Source of the DNA: Siniperca chuatsi
Lineage: Eukaryota > Chordata > Actinopteri > Centrarchiformes > Sinipercidae
DNA length: 64,000 nt
Assembly (NCBI RefSeq): GCF_020085105.1
Contig: NC_058063.1
Coordinates: 16,849,262 to 16,913,261 of the forward strand
Reading direction: 5' to 3'
Shown one piece after another: positions 37,441 to 50,604 of the stretch. The position numbers and the translations under genes are program-made. A model generated the notes under the pieces. The model was given only the letters and a program-made list of their open reading frames with translations. It was not told the DNA's origin and did not search any database. The stretch's first letter is position 1; each line of letters starts with the position of its first letter.

Positions 37441-40400
37441 CAGTGCTTTATCAAACGCCTGACTATTTCCTCTATTTGAATAGCCTTTGTTCATTAAGAA
37501 AACAAGTGTGTCTTCTTAAAAAAACACACACTTAAGAAGGCATATCTTGATTTGTCTGTCTTGATTTACCTATTTATTTCAATATATATTCTTTTTATTC
37601 TTTCTTTTGTTCATTTGAATTACTTTTGACCTAATTTACCCCATTTGTTTTTGTCATTGTGTTTTTCCATCAGTTGTTTTTATGTGTGGCATTTTGTAAC
37701 TTTGTGAAAAGTGTTCAACAAATAAACAGATTGCATTACAGGCAGTACAGTGTATTGGTGATGGTGGTGGTATTAGTCCTTAGCACTGATAGATTTTTAG
37801 TAGCAACATTTCTACAAACAGCATATGCAGTGGTACCAGTTATAGTAGCAGCCATATTCATCACAGCAGCATTAGCAGTTATGCAATAGGAGCAGTAGCA
37901 GTTCAACAAAAGCAGAGAGTGGAAGACCAGAAAGAAGCACAACAGAACACAGCAAGAAATTCATGAGCACTTCTAAAAGGTGACACAAACTGACTTAACA
38001 TGAAGAGAAACCTGAGGCCAATCTGTTTTTGGACAAACTGCTGTAACATTTGAATCCAAAACCATACAATGACCCTGGTGGATAGAAAAAACAAAAACAA
38101 AGAAGAGTATCAGTCTACAATCTATTTTACCCATTTCATATAGCACTGAAAAAACTGTATGCATGACTAAATCTTACCTACATATACAATGCAAAGACAA
38201 GAATGTATGATGTAAGAAATCTACAAAAAGATTACAATTGGAATCAATGTTTTCTTTTTTTTCATTTAAAAATGTCCTATTTAAATCTTTATCTTAATTG
38301 GTGAAATTAAGAATTTAAACGCCTTCTACCTATAAATCTACTTTTAGTAATAAGTTGTAAGTACTTTGTAGAGAAGATTGTAATTAAAATTAGTTTTAAG
38401 TCATAAAACAGCAGAGTAAAGCATTGTGCAATAAAGTAAAGCAACTTGCCATTCAGAAGAAAAACATTAAGTTCACTCATGTTCTGACTTCTCAGGGTCA
38501 AAATCTTAGAATGAATAGGGATAACCAAATGGTCCTATTCTTCAAGTATTGCTTTGATAAAATAACATTTTTAAAACATTTTTTAGAAAACTTTAAATAT
38601 ATTCAAAGGCTCAGTAAATGCATTTGTAATCAATTATGTTGACTAAAATGACCACACAGATTTAGCCTGATCTTTTTTTCATTTTCTATCATCCAAATTT
38701 GACGGTCACAGCTCCAAAACCTTTCTTGAGCCTCGCTATGCATAAGTTAACACCTCTCTTGTCCTGACAACACAGATGTGGTGAAATAATTTATTTACTG
38801 TGCTGTATGCTGTATGACATGGGCTTCAGAAACAAGTTTTTTCTTTATATATTATCTGTCTATAATGTGTGTACACATACAGATTTATGGATGTGTGATT
38901 TTTTTCTGCAAGGATGAACTAATGATTAACACTGTACTCTGAAACACAGACCCTTTTTTGTGGTTATAAATTTGTTTGTGTCAATGCATGAATTCCATTC
39001 AATCACATCTGTCTGGTTGTGAACACCAGTTAGATATGCCTTTCAGGATTAATTGATTGAAAGGTGGCAAAGACAGCTACTTCATCAGAAGTGGGAGGGA
39101 GACTGAGAGAGTGAGATAGGAGAAGAAGAGAAACAAGATGCCTGACATCTGTATTACACCAATTACTGTAACTCCAAAGGGGAAAATCAACACAATGTGC
39201 CAGTGATGCAGATGAACAAGTAGAGCTGGATTTTTATGCCTTCATTATTCTTGAAGCCAGCCTTTAACAAACAAGACTGACCTCAGATCTCACATTTCAC
39301 AGCGCAAAATAAAACAAATTTAGTAACAGGTTCTTGTTGCATTACAGTGTTTTTCTTTTGCTTCCGAATCAACAGAACATATTTTTTTAATAGAGAGCTA
39401 AAATTAAAGTACAGTTTTTCAACCACAGCCAATTGTCATAATTATTTAAAGCTTTGCAAACATGTTTAAGAACAGAACCTCAAAATACTGCACTGCAAAA
39501 TAATCTACACATTATCACATAACATTTGTCTATTATTGAACCCTGAAAGTCTGACACATCTGCCAGTGCAGTAAGATTGTTTCCGATACAGATCAACTTG
39601 TTCGACGAATTTTCTAGAAATAAGTGCAGGTATCTTGAAAGTAGACAGAATAAGGCAGACTGACACACTAGAATAAAAAAAAAAGTCAATACTGCAAGAA
39701 TATAAAAAAACAGGTTCTGATTATCTCCCTGCACAAGCATCTCATTGTTTTGAAAAAGACAAACATGACTTGATACAATTTTTTCAGTATGTTTCAGTTT
39801 CATATTTGACATTAGTGCAAGAGATCAATGAAAAGCATCAGTCAAACGGTAAAGCATTTTTGCATAAACTTGGCAGCACACTCGCGTCAGCTAAACCTGT
39901 TACAGTACATCATGCCCAACCCTTGTTTGGTCTGGACATGATGTGAGAAAGAGTGAGATTTGGATATTTGAGTGTTGATAGGTGCTCAGGTAACAAAACA
40001 TGCACAAGCATTACTCTGCTGATCGGATGAACACATTTTCTGAATGTCACTACTGTGAGGAATATTTAACTTCTGACCCTCAACCTAAATTTGCCTTAAA
40101 ACTAAATATCTATGGCCTACTTTTCACAACACTGTGTTTTGGATTTCTTTTAGTGGCACACTTTCTTTAAAATATATCTATTTGACCTTTATTGAACTAG
40201 AAAGTATCTGTTTTACAAGAAAGAACTGGCCAAAATTGCAATTGACATGAAGGCTACACTATAGTCACATGACAGAGCTGCCTGTTAAGTATTTTTTATT
40301 TTTTATTCAGTGTATACACTACATGAAGGACCGTGCCTAATTCAATGTTCACTACCATCCGTCACACACTGTAGCAGCATTGGATATTTACACAATGAGA

Positions 40401-40721
40401 AAAAGGAGGACTTAGGTAGATATATTTGCATATACTGTAGTCTAGCACAGTGTAAACAAACAGCTATTCATGTCTGTGTATCAACTCAGTTCCTTTCAGT
40501 AAAGTGCTTCAATGTACTGAACTCCCTCAGATGTTTTAGAGGGAAACTAATACAATGTGCACTAAATACAAAATGGATATGCAAAAATGTGGACAATGGA
40601 TTTTTAATTATAAAGTTCCTCTACACTTTGAAACATCTATATTGCAAACAGCAATAGGCTATTTTATTTCTTATGGTAAATACTTAAAAAAGGAAAATAC
40701 TGATATTCTCTCTCTCTCTGT

Positions 40722-40745
40722 CACACACACACACACACACACACA
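40722..40745. repeat. (CA)n microsatellite
   Basis: About 12 CA dinucleotides after a short CT tract. Confidence 0.9.
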
Positions 40746-41800
40746 GTAGGTGTGGTGCTGTTACCGGAGCACACCTATGACGCATGCACATGTGTGCACA
40801 CACGGTTAAGTTAAAATCAGTGATCTGCTCTGCTCCTTTTAAAAAAATCTAGGTATTTTGTGTTGAAAACGGGGAAAAACAAAAACAATGAGCTTTACAG
40901 ATAATGAAAACTGGAAATAACTCTTTTCAAATGTCAAAAATGTCTACCTTTTTCAAATCAACCTAAATCACCTGATTAAGAAATCATATTTGTGAAAAGA
41001 AGAGTTAATTTTAGACGCATATACTGTACTGCATAGACTTCTCCATTATTACCTTGTAGCAATACAACACTTTATTGACAATGTATTTGTGGTGCAACAT
41101 GCTGCTTAAGTATATTATTAGTTAAATACATTTTTAAAATCAATTTCTTGTGTGTGCTAACAAACTTGAAGCGCTGAAACAAATCACAAGACCAATTTCA
41201 TATGAATAGAGATCCTTCTCTATCATGCCAACCAAACGCAGCGAGGTCATGACCGAGACTTTCATGCCACAATATGAGTCAGTTTTTTTGTCTGTAACAT
41301 TCTTCTGTTCAATTAAACATTTACTACATATTCATAACCATTAAGCCATGTAATTTCACTATTATCACTGTTTATGTTATTCTAGTTTGCACTTATGTCC
41401 ATATTATCACTGTTGTGCACTGAGTCATCATTTCCCAAAGAGGTTTTCCAAAGTGCAAGAGGTTGGACAATCTCCTGAGCAAATGCAAAAAGTAAATAAT
41501 TCCTCACATGGCATAAAGCCACAATGAGGTATGAAATGTATGCACTTAGGCAGAAGAATTATTGTTTTTCCTGCTTTTCTATATCCTGTTGCCTAAAACT
41601 CCATTTTAAAGATAGTCTGTGTCTAGCTATTTGGCTGGTTAACTTAAATGTTACTCCTGATCCCCCGATACACAGCATTTTTTTCCATCTCATTATACTG
41701 TAGCCAAAGGACACAGTTTTCACAGTTTGCTACAGTCTACCATTGCCAAGGTTAGGACAGCCTACCTAAGTAAAAACCACAAGTTTGTATCAATGTAGAG

Positions 41801-41835
<35 letters not shown>
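41801..41835. repeat. (CTA)n microsatellite
   Basis: About 11 CTA/TAC trinucleotides in non-coding DNA. Confidence 0.9.
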
Positions 41836-41836
<1 letters not shown>

Positions 41837-43253
41837 TTACAAAGGCTAGAACATGATATAATTGGTTTTACTGCTCTAACAGCAGCAACACTTGTTTGTT
41901 GGCAATGACAGAAAACCTGGGTCGTTATCATAAGCACTGAAACTGTTACAATGGAGATATTGAAGCAAACACGAGAGCTTGCACTGCCACTGATAAACCA
42001 GTTCTTGGCATTGTGTCACCAGGTGCATGACTGGTTTCATATACCAACCCAGCCCAGCCCTATCTGTCCACTCAAATTTCTGGAGTTTCATAAAGTATAT
42101 GAAGCCTAAAACCCTTAGTATTATAAAAAGTATATTTTTACATGTTTAGAGTCATTATAAAAAAGCATGACGTTTTACATGACACTACTATGCTTCTGTT
42201 ATATCAGATAAGAGAACTATCCAGGAAGACACTACACAGTATAGTGTTTGTTTCCTTGTCAGTCAGGTAGGTTACGAGCACTGTGAGCCTTCAGGGAAGT
42301 AATATGTAAAAGTCACATGTGGTTTCCATCACACAAACACAAACCCATATTCCCCACCACACCCTCTAAAACATCATTGATGATGTCAAATGAAGTTTTT
42401 TTTTTTTTTTGGCTCTGATACCTTGACTCTTCCCAACCCCTTAGTTTAAATAGTGACAAAGAGTGAACAAGTGTCACATCTTTACCTGGGATCCTGTTAA
42501 GAACATCAGAAGTACCAGCAGTACACCTGTAAGCCACACCTGAGAATAAAACTACACATTTCAAGGAACTGCACATCTTTTTGCTTCTTAACCCAATTTC
42601 ACCCATCACTGAATCGAGGACAAGAAGATCTACAGGTAGGCTAAAACAATGCATAATGAAAGACATTAATATCTATTCATAAATTACTTCTGGCGGAATA
42701 ACATATGGTGTACATTTAATCAATGGAATATAAGTTTCTCTTTGAATCCCATTTAGGTGTATAATTGTTTTGTACAAACTTGTTTTTAAAAAGGTTTTCT
42801 TTTGCAATTTCTAAAAAAATATATCTTGATGACAATTTCAGTTATTTGAATTATCAAGAGAAATCAATTATAATAATTAATAATTGTTAATTATGAGTAT
42901 TTTAGTAAAATTTAATTAAAAAATATAATAAATATAATCTTATATTTGTATTTTGTATCTTAAATTAGAATTTTGTCCAGTTAACAGAATTCACAATTCA
43001 GTAAGCTAAATTGCATGCTGGACATGTGCTTTCCTGTGTTAATAGAAATACATTCATGTATTCACTATAGTTAAATTATTTTATATATTAACATGTCTAA
43101 TACAATAAATCTTCACCTCAATGATATATTAATGGTTCATAATTTTATAAAATTAGGTTTTGGTTTTGAAATGGTATACTATGTTACACCTCAAAGCAAA
43201 ATTAATTAAAAGGCTATCATTAAAAATGGTTCTTCTTTAGTAAGATCTAATGT

Positions 43254-43859
43254 CAGGGTTGTCACTTTTTATTCAAAAATCGAACAGTCGTTTGAACATG
43301 GGGAAAAAGTTATATACTGTAATGACCTATGCGAATTCAAAATTTACCATCTATAAGCGCAAAAGACCGTGTGAAGTAGTTCGCCTTATGATCCAGCCGA
43401 GGGCTCTCTAAAACTTCACTAAGTATCTACACCGTAGATGGTAAGCTAACTAACAAAAGGTAAGGCTGTTTGTCGACTTTGTACATAGCAGCTGTCTCAC
43501 TCTACAACGACATTCTGTGGACTCACCTGCTAGCTTGCCAGCCACGTGAGGCAGAGGAGGCACCCCAGACGAGCGGCACAATGTCATGTGTAAAACCTCG
43601 TCTGACAGCCTTCTATTCGGCACACTCAGCTTCAGCAGGCCTCTTGCCTGAACATGCAATCACTGATAAGATAGCAAGATATGCGGCGCATTGGTATTGT
43701 AACTCCTATTACTATTTTCTTTATGTTGTGTGGTCTATTTTGTTAATACTGTAGCACTTTGAGTTTTACTATGAATGAATGCATTCAAATACATTTGAAG
43801 GAATTACGTGTCATTTCAAATTCGTTCAAACTTGATTTTTGGAAAAAGTGACAGCCCTA
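43254..43859. mobile_element. hAT-like non-autonomous element upstream of gene C
   Basis: The left end cagggttgtcactttttatt and the right end read in reverse complement (tagggctgtcactttttcc) match over about 30 bp, including the downstream aaaaatc and gttTGAAC words. CAGGG/TAGGG ends are typical of hAT transposons. An 8-bp target duplication is not obvious. The interior (605 bp) contains an open frame at 43470-43754 without a recognised domain. The element ends about 250 bp before the first coding exon of gene C. Confidence 0.6.
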
Positions 43860-44113
43860 CTGTATTTTCTCCTCCACAACCCCCAACGAGAGTAGCTTAC
43901 CACTGGACAGTTGTAAAATGTTTGTGAATGCAGTGTTGTGACAAACTGTCACTTATAGACTATGTTCAGTGGGTATTATGTTTTAGTAAAATATTTTGCC
44001 TTAAAATATGTTCTAGAGCTCACCTGATACAATCTGTTACCACGCAACTAACTGTAGATGAAGTGTCCCATTATATTATTTAACTGAAAAATCTTACCCT
44101 ACCCACTCTAGGT

Positions 44114-47100
44114 ATGGACAACAGACTGATCCTCACCGTCCTGTTTGTGACGCTGTCCTGGATATATGTGGGCACCTATGCTCAAAATAACATGATGAAT
44201 GCAACAAACCCAGAGAACAACATGACAACAGCAGGGGGAAGCAACGCAACAGCAGCGGGAAGCAACGCAACAGCAGCGGGAAACAACGCAACAGCAGCGG
44301 GAAGCAACGCAACAGCAGCGGGAAACAACGCAACAGCAGCGGGAAGCAACGCAACAGCAGCGGGAAACAACGCAACAGCAGCGGGAAGCAACGCAACAGC
44401 AGCGGGAAACAACGCAACAGCAGCGGGAAGCAACGCAACAGCAGCGGGAAGCAACGCAACAGCAGCGGGAAGCAACGCAACAGCAGCGGGAAGCAACGCA
44501 ACAGCAGCGGGAAGCAACGCAACAGCAGCGGGAAACAACGCAACAGCAGCGGGAAACAACGCAACAGCAGCTCCCCCACTGACGCCCAACACCACAGTGG
44601 AGGCTCTTCAGGTCAGTGATGCCAAAAAACTAAAATAGAGTATAGTGGAATACTGTAGAACAGAATAGGATCATGGAAAGTCACTTTCATTAATGGTGTT
44701 GAACTTCATCAAAGAGCACATTTCCCACCCACTTAGATGTTTCTCGTTTCCCTTGCAGACACCTCTTTCTAGGGCAGAATGTGGGACCAAACAGCTCTGT
44801 GCGGCTGCGCCATCTAACTGCGACCCCTCCAGTGGATCATGTTTCTTTCTTGCTGCCAAGCAGCTAAGCGGTCAAAACTTTGAGTTTGGGCTCTCAGGAC
44901 AGTCACAAGGCTACATCGCTGCCACCCTGTCACCTGACAGCACACTGGTATGTCGAGTTGTGTCATTCATTCACAGACAAAAGTACCATGAAGTCTAAAC
45001 CAGAGCCAATCATACAGTTTGTTTGAAGTCATCTGTGTAAACAAGCTCTTTTTATCGTTTCTGGTTTTGCACCACAGGGAGGAAATGACACAACATACGT
45101 CTGTGCAAACAACAACGGTGTTGTTAAATTCTTCAGCACTGTCCTCAACAATGGCAAGCTGATTAAGCGAGTGGTGAGTTCTACTTGCCTCAGACTAGTG
45201 GTGGGGGTAGAGCTGGGTGAGGAGGATATATTCATTAGTCTGTTGGAGCCTACTTTCCCAGCAGTTGTGCATGCTTTTTATTCTTTCGTTGGATTTTTCA
45301 CCCACCACACCCCAAAAAAAACTAAACTCAAGAGTATGAATAAGACTTCATAGCAGCTGCATGGCACACATGAATGGCCTGTCATATAACACTGTACTAT
45401 AATACTCAAATTTGTGTAAGAAAATTATATGAGCAGCAGTAGATACGGCTGATCTAGTCTCGTTATGAACCTTATTTCTATGTCTATACTTCCATTTAAT
45501 TTTCTTTTTGTTCTACACGTCAAATACTGAACAGACACTTAACATTCAATGATTCAATCAGTATGCACACAATGCCACGCAAAGCCTTTTTCAACCTGCT
45601 GCTCAAGCAATAGCAAAGCAAACATTCATTCAAATCATCACCATCTGTATGGTATATAAATATTGGTTATATTAATCCACCACTGAACATTCAGTCTTGT
45701 TCATCACCTGTTAAACTGTCTTTGCTCTCTAGCTGAACGTGAACTCTGTGAAGGGCAAGGTCAATGGAAATGTAATCCAGTGTACATTTGCTGCCACTGT
45801 GCCAACCCCAGCTACTAGAGCATCAACTCTCTCGCTCGCAATCTCCACTGGAGCTTTCAACAGCTGTAAGCTAACATATTAAAGATACGCATTCACTCAC
45901 ACATCATGTGCACATTCATCAGTCAACTAAGACCCACTGTCACAGAAAATAGCACAGATGATATATTAATATTTTTCCATATGCTAAAAACATCAGCAAT
46001 CTTTTTGTCTTATGCTTGTGCTCTCAGCTTCTGAGGATCTGGGAGACCCCATCACCCAATTGAGGAGCCCTCCTGTAGACCTGGGAAATCCTAACACCAC
46101 TGTCACCAATGAGATTAACCCCAACACAAGTGCACCAAATGTGACAACGGCAACAAACAACACAGCAGTGGGAAACAACACAACAGCAGCTCCCCCACTG
46201 ACGCCCAACACCACAGTGGAGGCTCTTCAGGTCAGTGATGCCAAAAAACTAAAATAGAGTATAGTGGAATACTGTAGAACAGAATAGGATCATGGAAAGT
46301 CACTTTCATTAATGGTGTTGAACTTCATCAAAGAGCATATTTCCCACCCACTTAGATGTTTCTCGTTTCCCTTGCAGACACCTCTTTCTAGGGCAGAATG
46401 TGGGACCAAACAGCTCTGTGCGGCTGAGCCCTCTAACTGCAACCCCTCCAGTGGATCATGTTTCTTTCTTGCTGCCAGGCAGCTAAGCGGTCAAAACTTT
46501 GAGTTTGGGCTCTCAGGACAGTCACAAGGCTACATCGCTGCCACCCTGTCACCTGACAGCACACTGGTATGTCGAGTTGTCATTCATTCACAGATGAAAG
46601 TACCATGAAGTCTAACCCAGAGCCAATCATACAGTTTGTTTGAAGTCATCTGTGTAAACAAGCTCTTTTTATCGTTTCTGGTTTTGCACCACAGGGAGGA
46701 AATGACACAACATACGTCTGTGCAAACAACAACGGTGTTGTTAAATTCTTCAGCACTGTCCTCAACAATGGCAAGCTGATTAAGCGAGTGGTGAGTTCTA
46801 CTTGCCTCACACTAGTGGTGGGGGTAGAGCTGGGTGAGGAGGATATATTCATTAGTCTGTTGGAGCCTACTTTCCCAGCAGTTGTGCATGCTTTTTATTC
46901 TTTCGTTGGATTTTTCACCCACCACCCCCCAAAAAAACTAAACTCAAGAGTATGAATAAGACTTCATAGCAGCTGCATGGCACACATGAATGGCCTGTCA
47001 TATAACACTGTACTATAATACTCAAATTTGTGTAAGAAAATTATATGAGCAGCAGTAGATACTGCTGATCTAGTCTCGTTATGAACCTTTGATCTACACG

Positions 47101-47895
47101 TCAAATACTGAACAGACACTTAACATTCAATGATTCAATCAGTATGCACAAAATGCCACACAAAGCCTTTTTGAAAATGCTGCTCAAGCTATAGCAAAGC
47201 AAACATTCATTCAAATCATCACCATCTGTATGGTATATAAATATTGGTTATATTAATCCACCACTGAACATTCAGTCTTGTTCATCACCTGTTAAACTGT
47301 CTTTGCTCTCTAGCTGAACGTGAACTCTGTGAAGGGCAGGGTCAATGGAACCACAATCCAGTGTACATTTGCTGCCACTGTGCCAACCCCAGCTACTAGA
47401 ACAACTAATTTGGTGCTCGCAATCTCCACTGGAGCATTCAACAGCAGTAAGTTAACATATTAAAGATACACATTCACTCACACATCATGTGCACATTCAT
47501 CAGTTAACTAAGACCAGCACAGATAATATATTAATATTTTCCCATGTGCTAAAAACATCAGCAATCTTTTTGTCTTTTGCTTGTGATCTCAGCTTCTGAG
47601 GATCTGGGAGAACCCTTCACCCGATTGAGGAGCCCTCTCATAGACCTGGCAAATCCTAACACCACTGTCACCAATGAGATTACGACCCCTAATCACGCCA
47701 TTGCACTCCAGCAATCTCTGACGCAAGGTAAGCATAAGAGATAGGGTTGTTTTCCTAATAGAGCAAAGTTATCCAAAAAGTGCTGGGAATTACATGTGTT
47801 TGTACAATGCCTAATAAAAAAAAATGTCTGTTCTCCCATCCTTCCCTATAGCTCTGCTGATCACTGTGGGTGTGCTAGGTCTGGCCATGCTATAA
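44114..47895 (+). CDS. Gene C: tandem DOMON-type, sequon-rich GPI-anchored protein (FRRS1-like)
   Basis: Ten coding exons give about 571 aa: 44114-44611, 44759-44947, 45078-45173, 45733-45865, 46028-46230, 46378-46566, 46695-46790, 47314-47446, 47593-47727, 47852-47895. Residues 1-23 are a signal peptide ending in T-Y-A-Q. Then come 16 repeats of (S/N)-N-A-T-A-A-G, a first DOMON-like domain (E-C-G-T-K-Q-L-C ... C-F-F-L-A ... F-E-F-G-L-S-G ... Y-V-C-A-N-N ... V-N-G-N-V-I-Q-C-T-F), an Asn/Thr-rich linker, a near-identical second domain, and a short hydrophobic end (A-L-L-I-T-V-G-V-L-G) compatible with a GPI signal. The domains resemble those of fish ferric-chelate-reductase-1-like proteins, but no reeler and no cytochrome b561 segment is present, so electron transfer is not expected. 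Role unknown; a surface glycoprotein is the best inference. Confidence 0.85.
44240..44572 (+). repeat. 21-bp coding minisatellite, 16 units
   Basis: Fifteen full units and one 18-bp unit encode (S/N)-N-A-T-A-A-G, each with one N-A-T sequon. Units differ mainly by one base pair change that switches Ser to Asn, and blocks alternate S,N,S,N then become S-only. Such uniformity indicates recent expansion. Unit number is likely polymorphic. Confidence 0.95.
44573..47595 (+). repeat. Intragenic ~1.6-kb tandem duplication in gene C
   Basis: Exons 44759-44947/45078-45173/45733-45865 correspond to 46378-46566/46695-46790/47314-47446. Introns are also almost identical (44612-44758 against 46231-46377; 45174-45480 against 46791-47090), and even the exon tails gctcccccactgacgcccaa are shared. 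The offset is about 1,619 bp. Nearly perfect intron identity means recent duplication or ongoing gene conversion. Confidence 0.9.
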
Positions 47896-48854
47896 GGAAA
47901 GTGAAACCCCCATGAGTCAAGACAAGAAAATTATAACTTCCCTATTCATATACATGTGATTTTGAATATAAACTGCTAAAGATCTCACAGGAGGTTCACT
48001 ACATACAGTGCATCCCAGATTATTATGATCATGCTTAATTTTGTATCAACTCACATGCAGGTAAAAGTAGTGGTGGAGGGTGGTGACTCTTCTACAGCCT
48101 TCTGACTGCCTTCACATCTGTTATAGGCTCTGAAAGTAAAATAATTTTTTGTTTTAATTTAATGTTATGTGTAATCTATTTTGGTTTGTTTTGTAACCAT
48201 GGGACTGCTGGATTTCTGTCCTAAAGTAACTTAATTCAATGAATTAATTAATTAATTAATACATTAATAAATTAATACATTGACTCTCTGCCTGTGTAAA
48301 TCAATCTATGAATTGTTAGAATGGGGTACAAACGAGAGGCACTATTACAATTACAACCATTAAGAGTAATCATTATTTCAAATCCAAATCAATTGTACCA
48401 GTACCTGGCTTTCACCAGCAGATGTCATGCTTTATATAAATTTTGAATTTGGGGTCTTGTTACCTTTTAAGCCCACATTAGTACTGTCAGGCAAAAACCT
48501 CATGACTTGGTAACTCCACGGTAACCCCTAGAGACATCAAATTATTAAACTGTGATGCCAGGAAAATATCTGTTAGCAAATTTCAACAGTGCATAAATGT
48601 CAAAACTGTGTCAAAAAGCTCAGGAACTAATGAAGAACTTTTTGTTAGCCATGATATTCTTTTACCCTCAGAATAGGTAGATGTGCCCTTATGAAGAACT
48701 ATAAATATTTTGCTTTTATGTGTGTCACTACACATTACATTCATGTGTTATGTTTCTTGTGACACACACACAAGACAAATAAAGAAACAACTTTTTTCTC
48801 TCTCTCCTGTCACTCATAATGATGCCAGCAAATGGCAGACGTGGTTTTGCATTA

Positions 48855-48890
<36 letters not shown>

Positions 48891-50604
48891 GTTATTGTCT
48901 TTGGTATGAATGTACGTATTATTGATGATTCAACAATGACTTTACAATGAAGCCTTCATTGGCTGATATTTTCATGTGTGTGTGCATGTACACATGAAAA
49001 GAATGCTATACACTGTATATGATACCAAATATTGTTGTTTGCACATTGTAACAATTGAGTTTTATTATTACATGTTTTTGAAATAAATGTTTTAGGCAAA
49101 CTGATTATCTTTGTGGCATTAACAGAGGGTAAACACTGCACTGTATCACCAACAAGCAGATCCAAAGATCTGAATCTGAACCTTTAGCCGAATCAAAGTT
49201 TTTGGTGTTCATTTATAAATACAGAAGTGCAATGAGCTTACCATACCATACCAATATATCATTTTGGGAGGGAAATATATGAAGGTGAATTAAATTAATC
49301 ATAAATTTACAAAATCAGGTCTGTTTAAGTGTTATTTGGTTAACACAGAACATCACATCTACCTTTTTAAAATGATAAAAATTATTTTAAAAAAACAGAC
49401 TTGAACTTAATAAGTTATGTCAGTTCTGGTGAATGACATGAATATTTATTTGGTGCAAAGAGTTTTCCACATGATATCTGATATCAAAATTAAGCAAAAT
49501 AGTTAAATATAGCATAGCCAACGCTGGCTAACATACGCAACGAATATAGCTAGCTAACTACTTAAACTAACAGTTTCTTTAGCCAACTCAGTTACCCAGA
49601 CAGCTAACAGTTAAGCTAAGTAAAAAAAAACAAAAAAACAAGTACGCACGGTTTAGGTAATTTTTGCAGGTGAAAATACATCTAGAGTACTAGACTTGTT
49701 TACATGTCAAGATTACACATTTCAGCTAGCTAACTCTCCCACTTGTTACATAAGTTAGTTAGTTGACTTAACTTAACGTTAGTTTAACGGTGGCCCAGCG
49801 TACCTTTCACCGTTTATAGATGTGAGACTTCTTCATCTGTCACGGGGCTTTTTCTCATAAATACAAACCAAACGTGTCATCTGGCAGTACTTACCGGTGT
49901 TTTTAAGATATTTTCGCGATACCTCAATGACTAACGTTGTCCAACTGAAGAAAAAAAATCAGTGGGCTGCATAATGCAGACGTTTTTGACCGTTCCCTTT
50001 ACCCAGTAGGTAGGTCACTTTTTCTGCCAAACAAAGATGGTGGTCGGAAGTGACATATCACCTTGCTCATCTTCTAAGGTGCATCGCCAAAATGTCTTAA
50101 TCAGGTTCATCTTTATATCAATCCCTTTTCTATAATTTTCTATAATAATATAATACTGGTCATATAAAGTGAATGAGTAGGATAGCAACTCACCAGTGGT
50201 TCTATTTCCCGGTGCTAAGTGTTTTTGGAGACACTGTATTGTATGGTGGAGTGGGTACATATGTAATAGTACATATTAAATAATAACATGTGGGCAGATT
50301 GTTTGGAGAGGAAACAATTGCTTTAAAATTGGAAAAAATAACTAATCATCAAACTTGATCGAAACACAGTGGCAGGATTTGTTTACAATAACCAGATGTC
50401 CATCTAGGTGTGGTGTCCTTTATGCAAACATCTCTGACTGCATATTTACATGTTCTCATGTACCAGAACAATTTATCCAGTATAGTATGTGATTGGTTAC
50501 GTTAAGAGGAAAACTACAAAGACATTAAGTAAGTCCTAGTTGCTGTGTATCAGTCTTAATTGTATTTTTGTCATAACCTTGACTCTTGGATATTCTCCAA
50601 AACC
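47896..50604. other. Gene C 3' region and intergenic spacer
   Basis: Candidate poly(A) signals are at 48266-48271 and 48778-48783. The spacer carries short AATT (48241-48260) and TTA (48857-48890) repeats and otherwise AT-rich non-coding DNA. No exon chain is visible. Confidence 0.5.

Larger units (their letters stand above)
33311..43250. other. Gene-poor intergenic region
   Basis: About 10 kb with no open frame that can be joined into a gene on either strand. It holds several inverted-repeat elements (34071-34308, 36880-37440), a TATA-like word at 34825 (gcctataaaagcg) without a recognisable downstream gene, and short CA and TAC repeats. I see nothing else that supports a function. Confidence 0.55.

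Noticed and set aside
44133-44595. Long minus-strand open frames over the minisatellite
   Set aside because: They are shadows created by the 21-bp repeat, which lacks stops in several frames; the plus-strand frame has the signal peptide and splices correctly.
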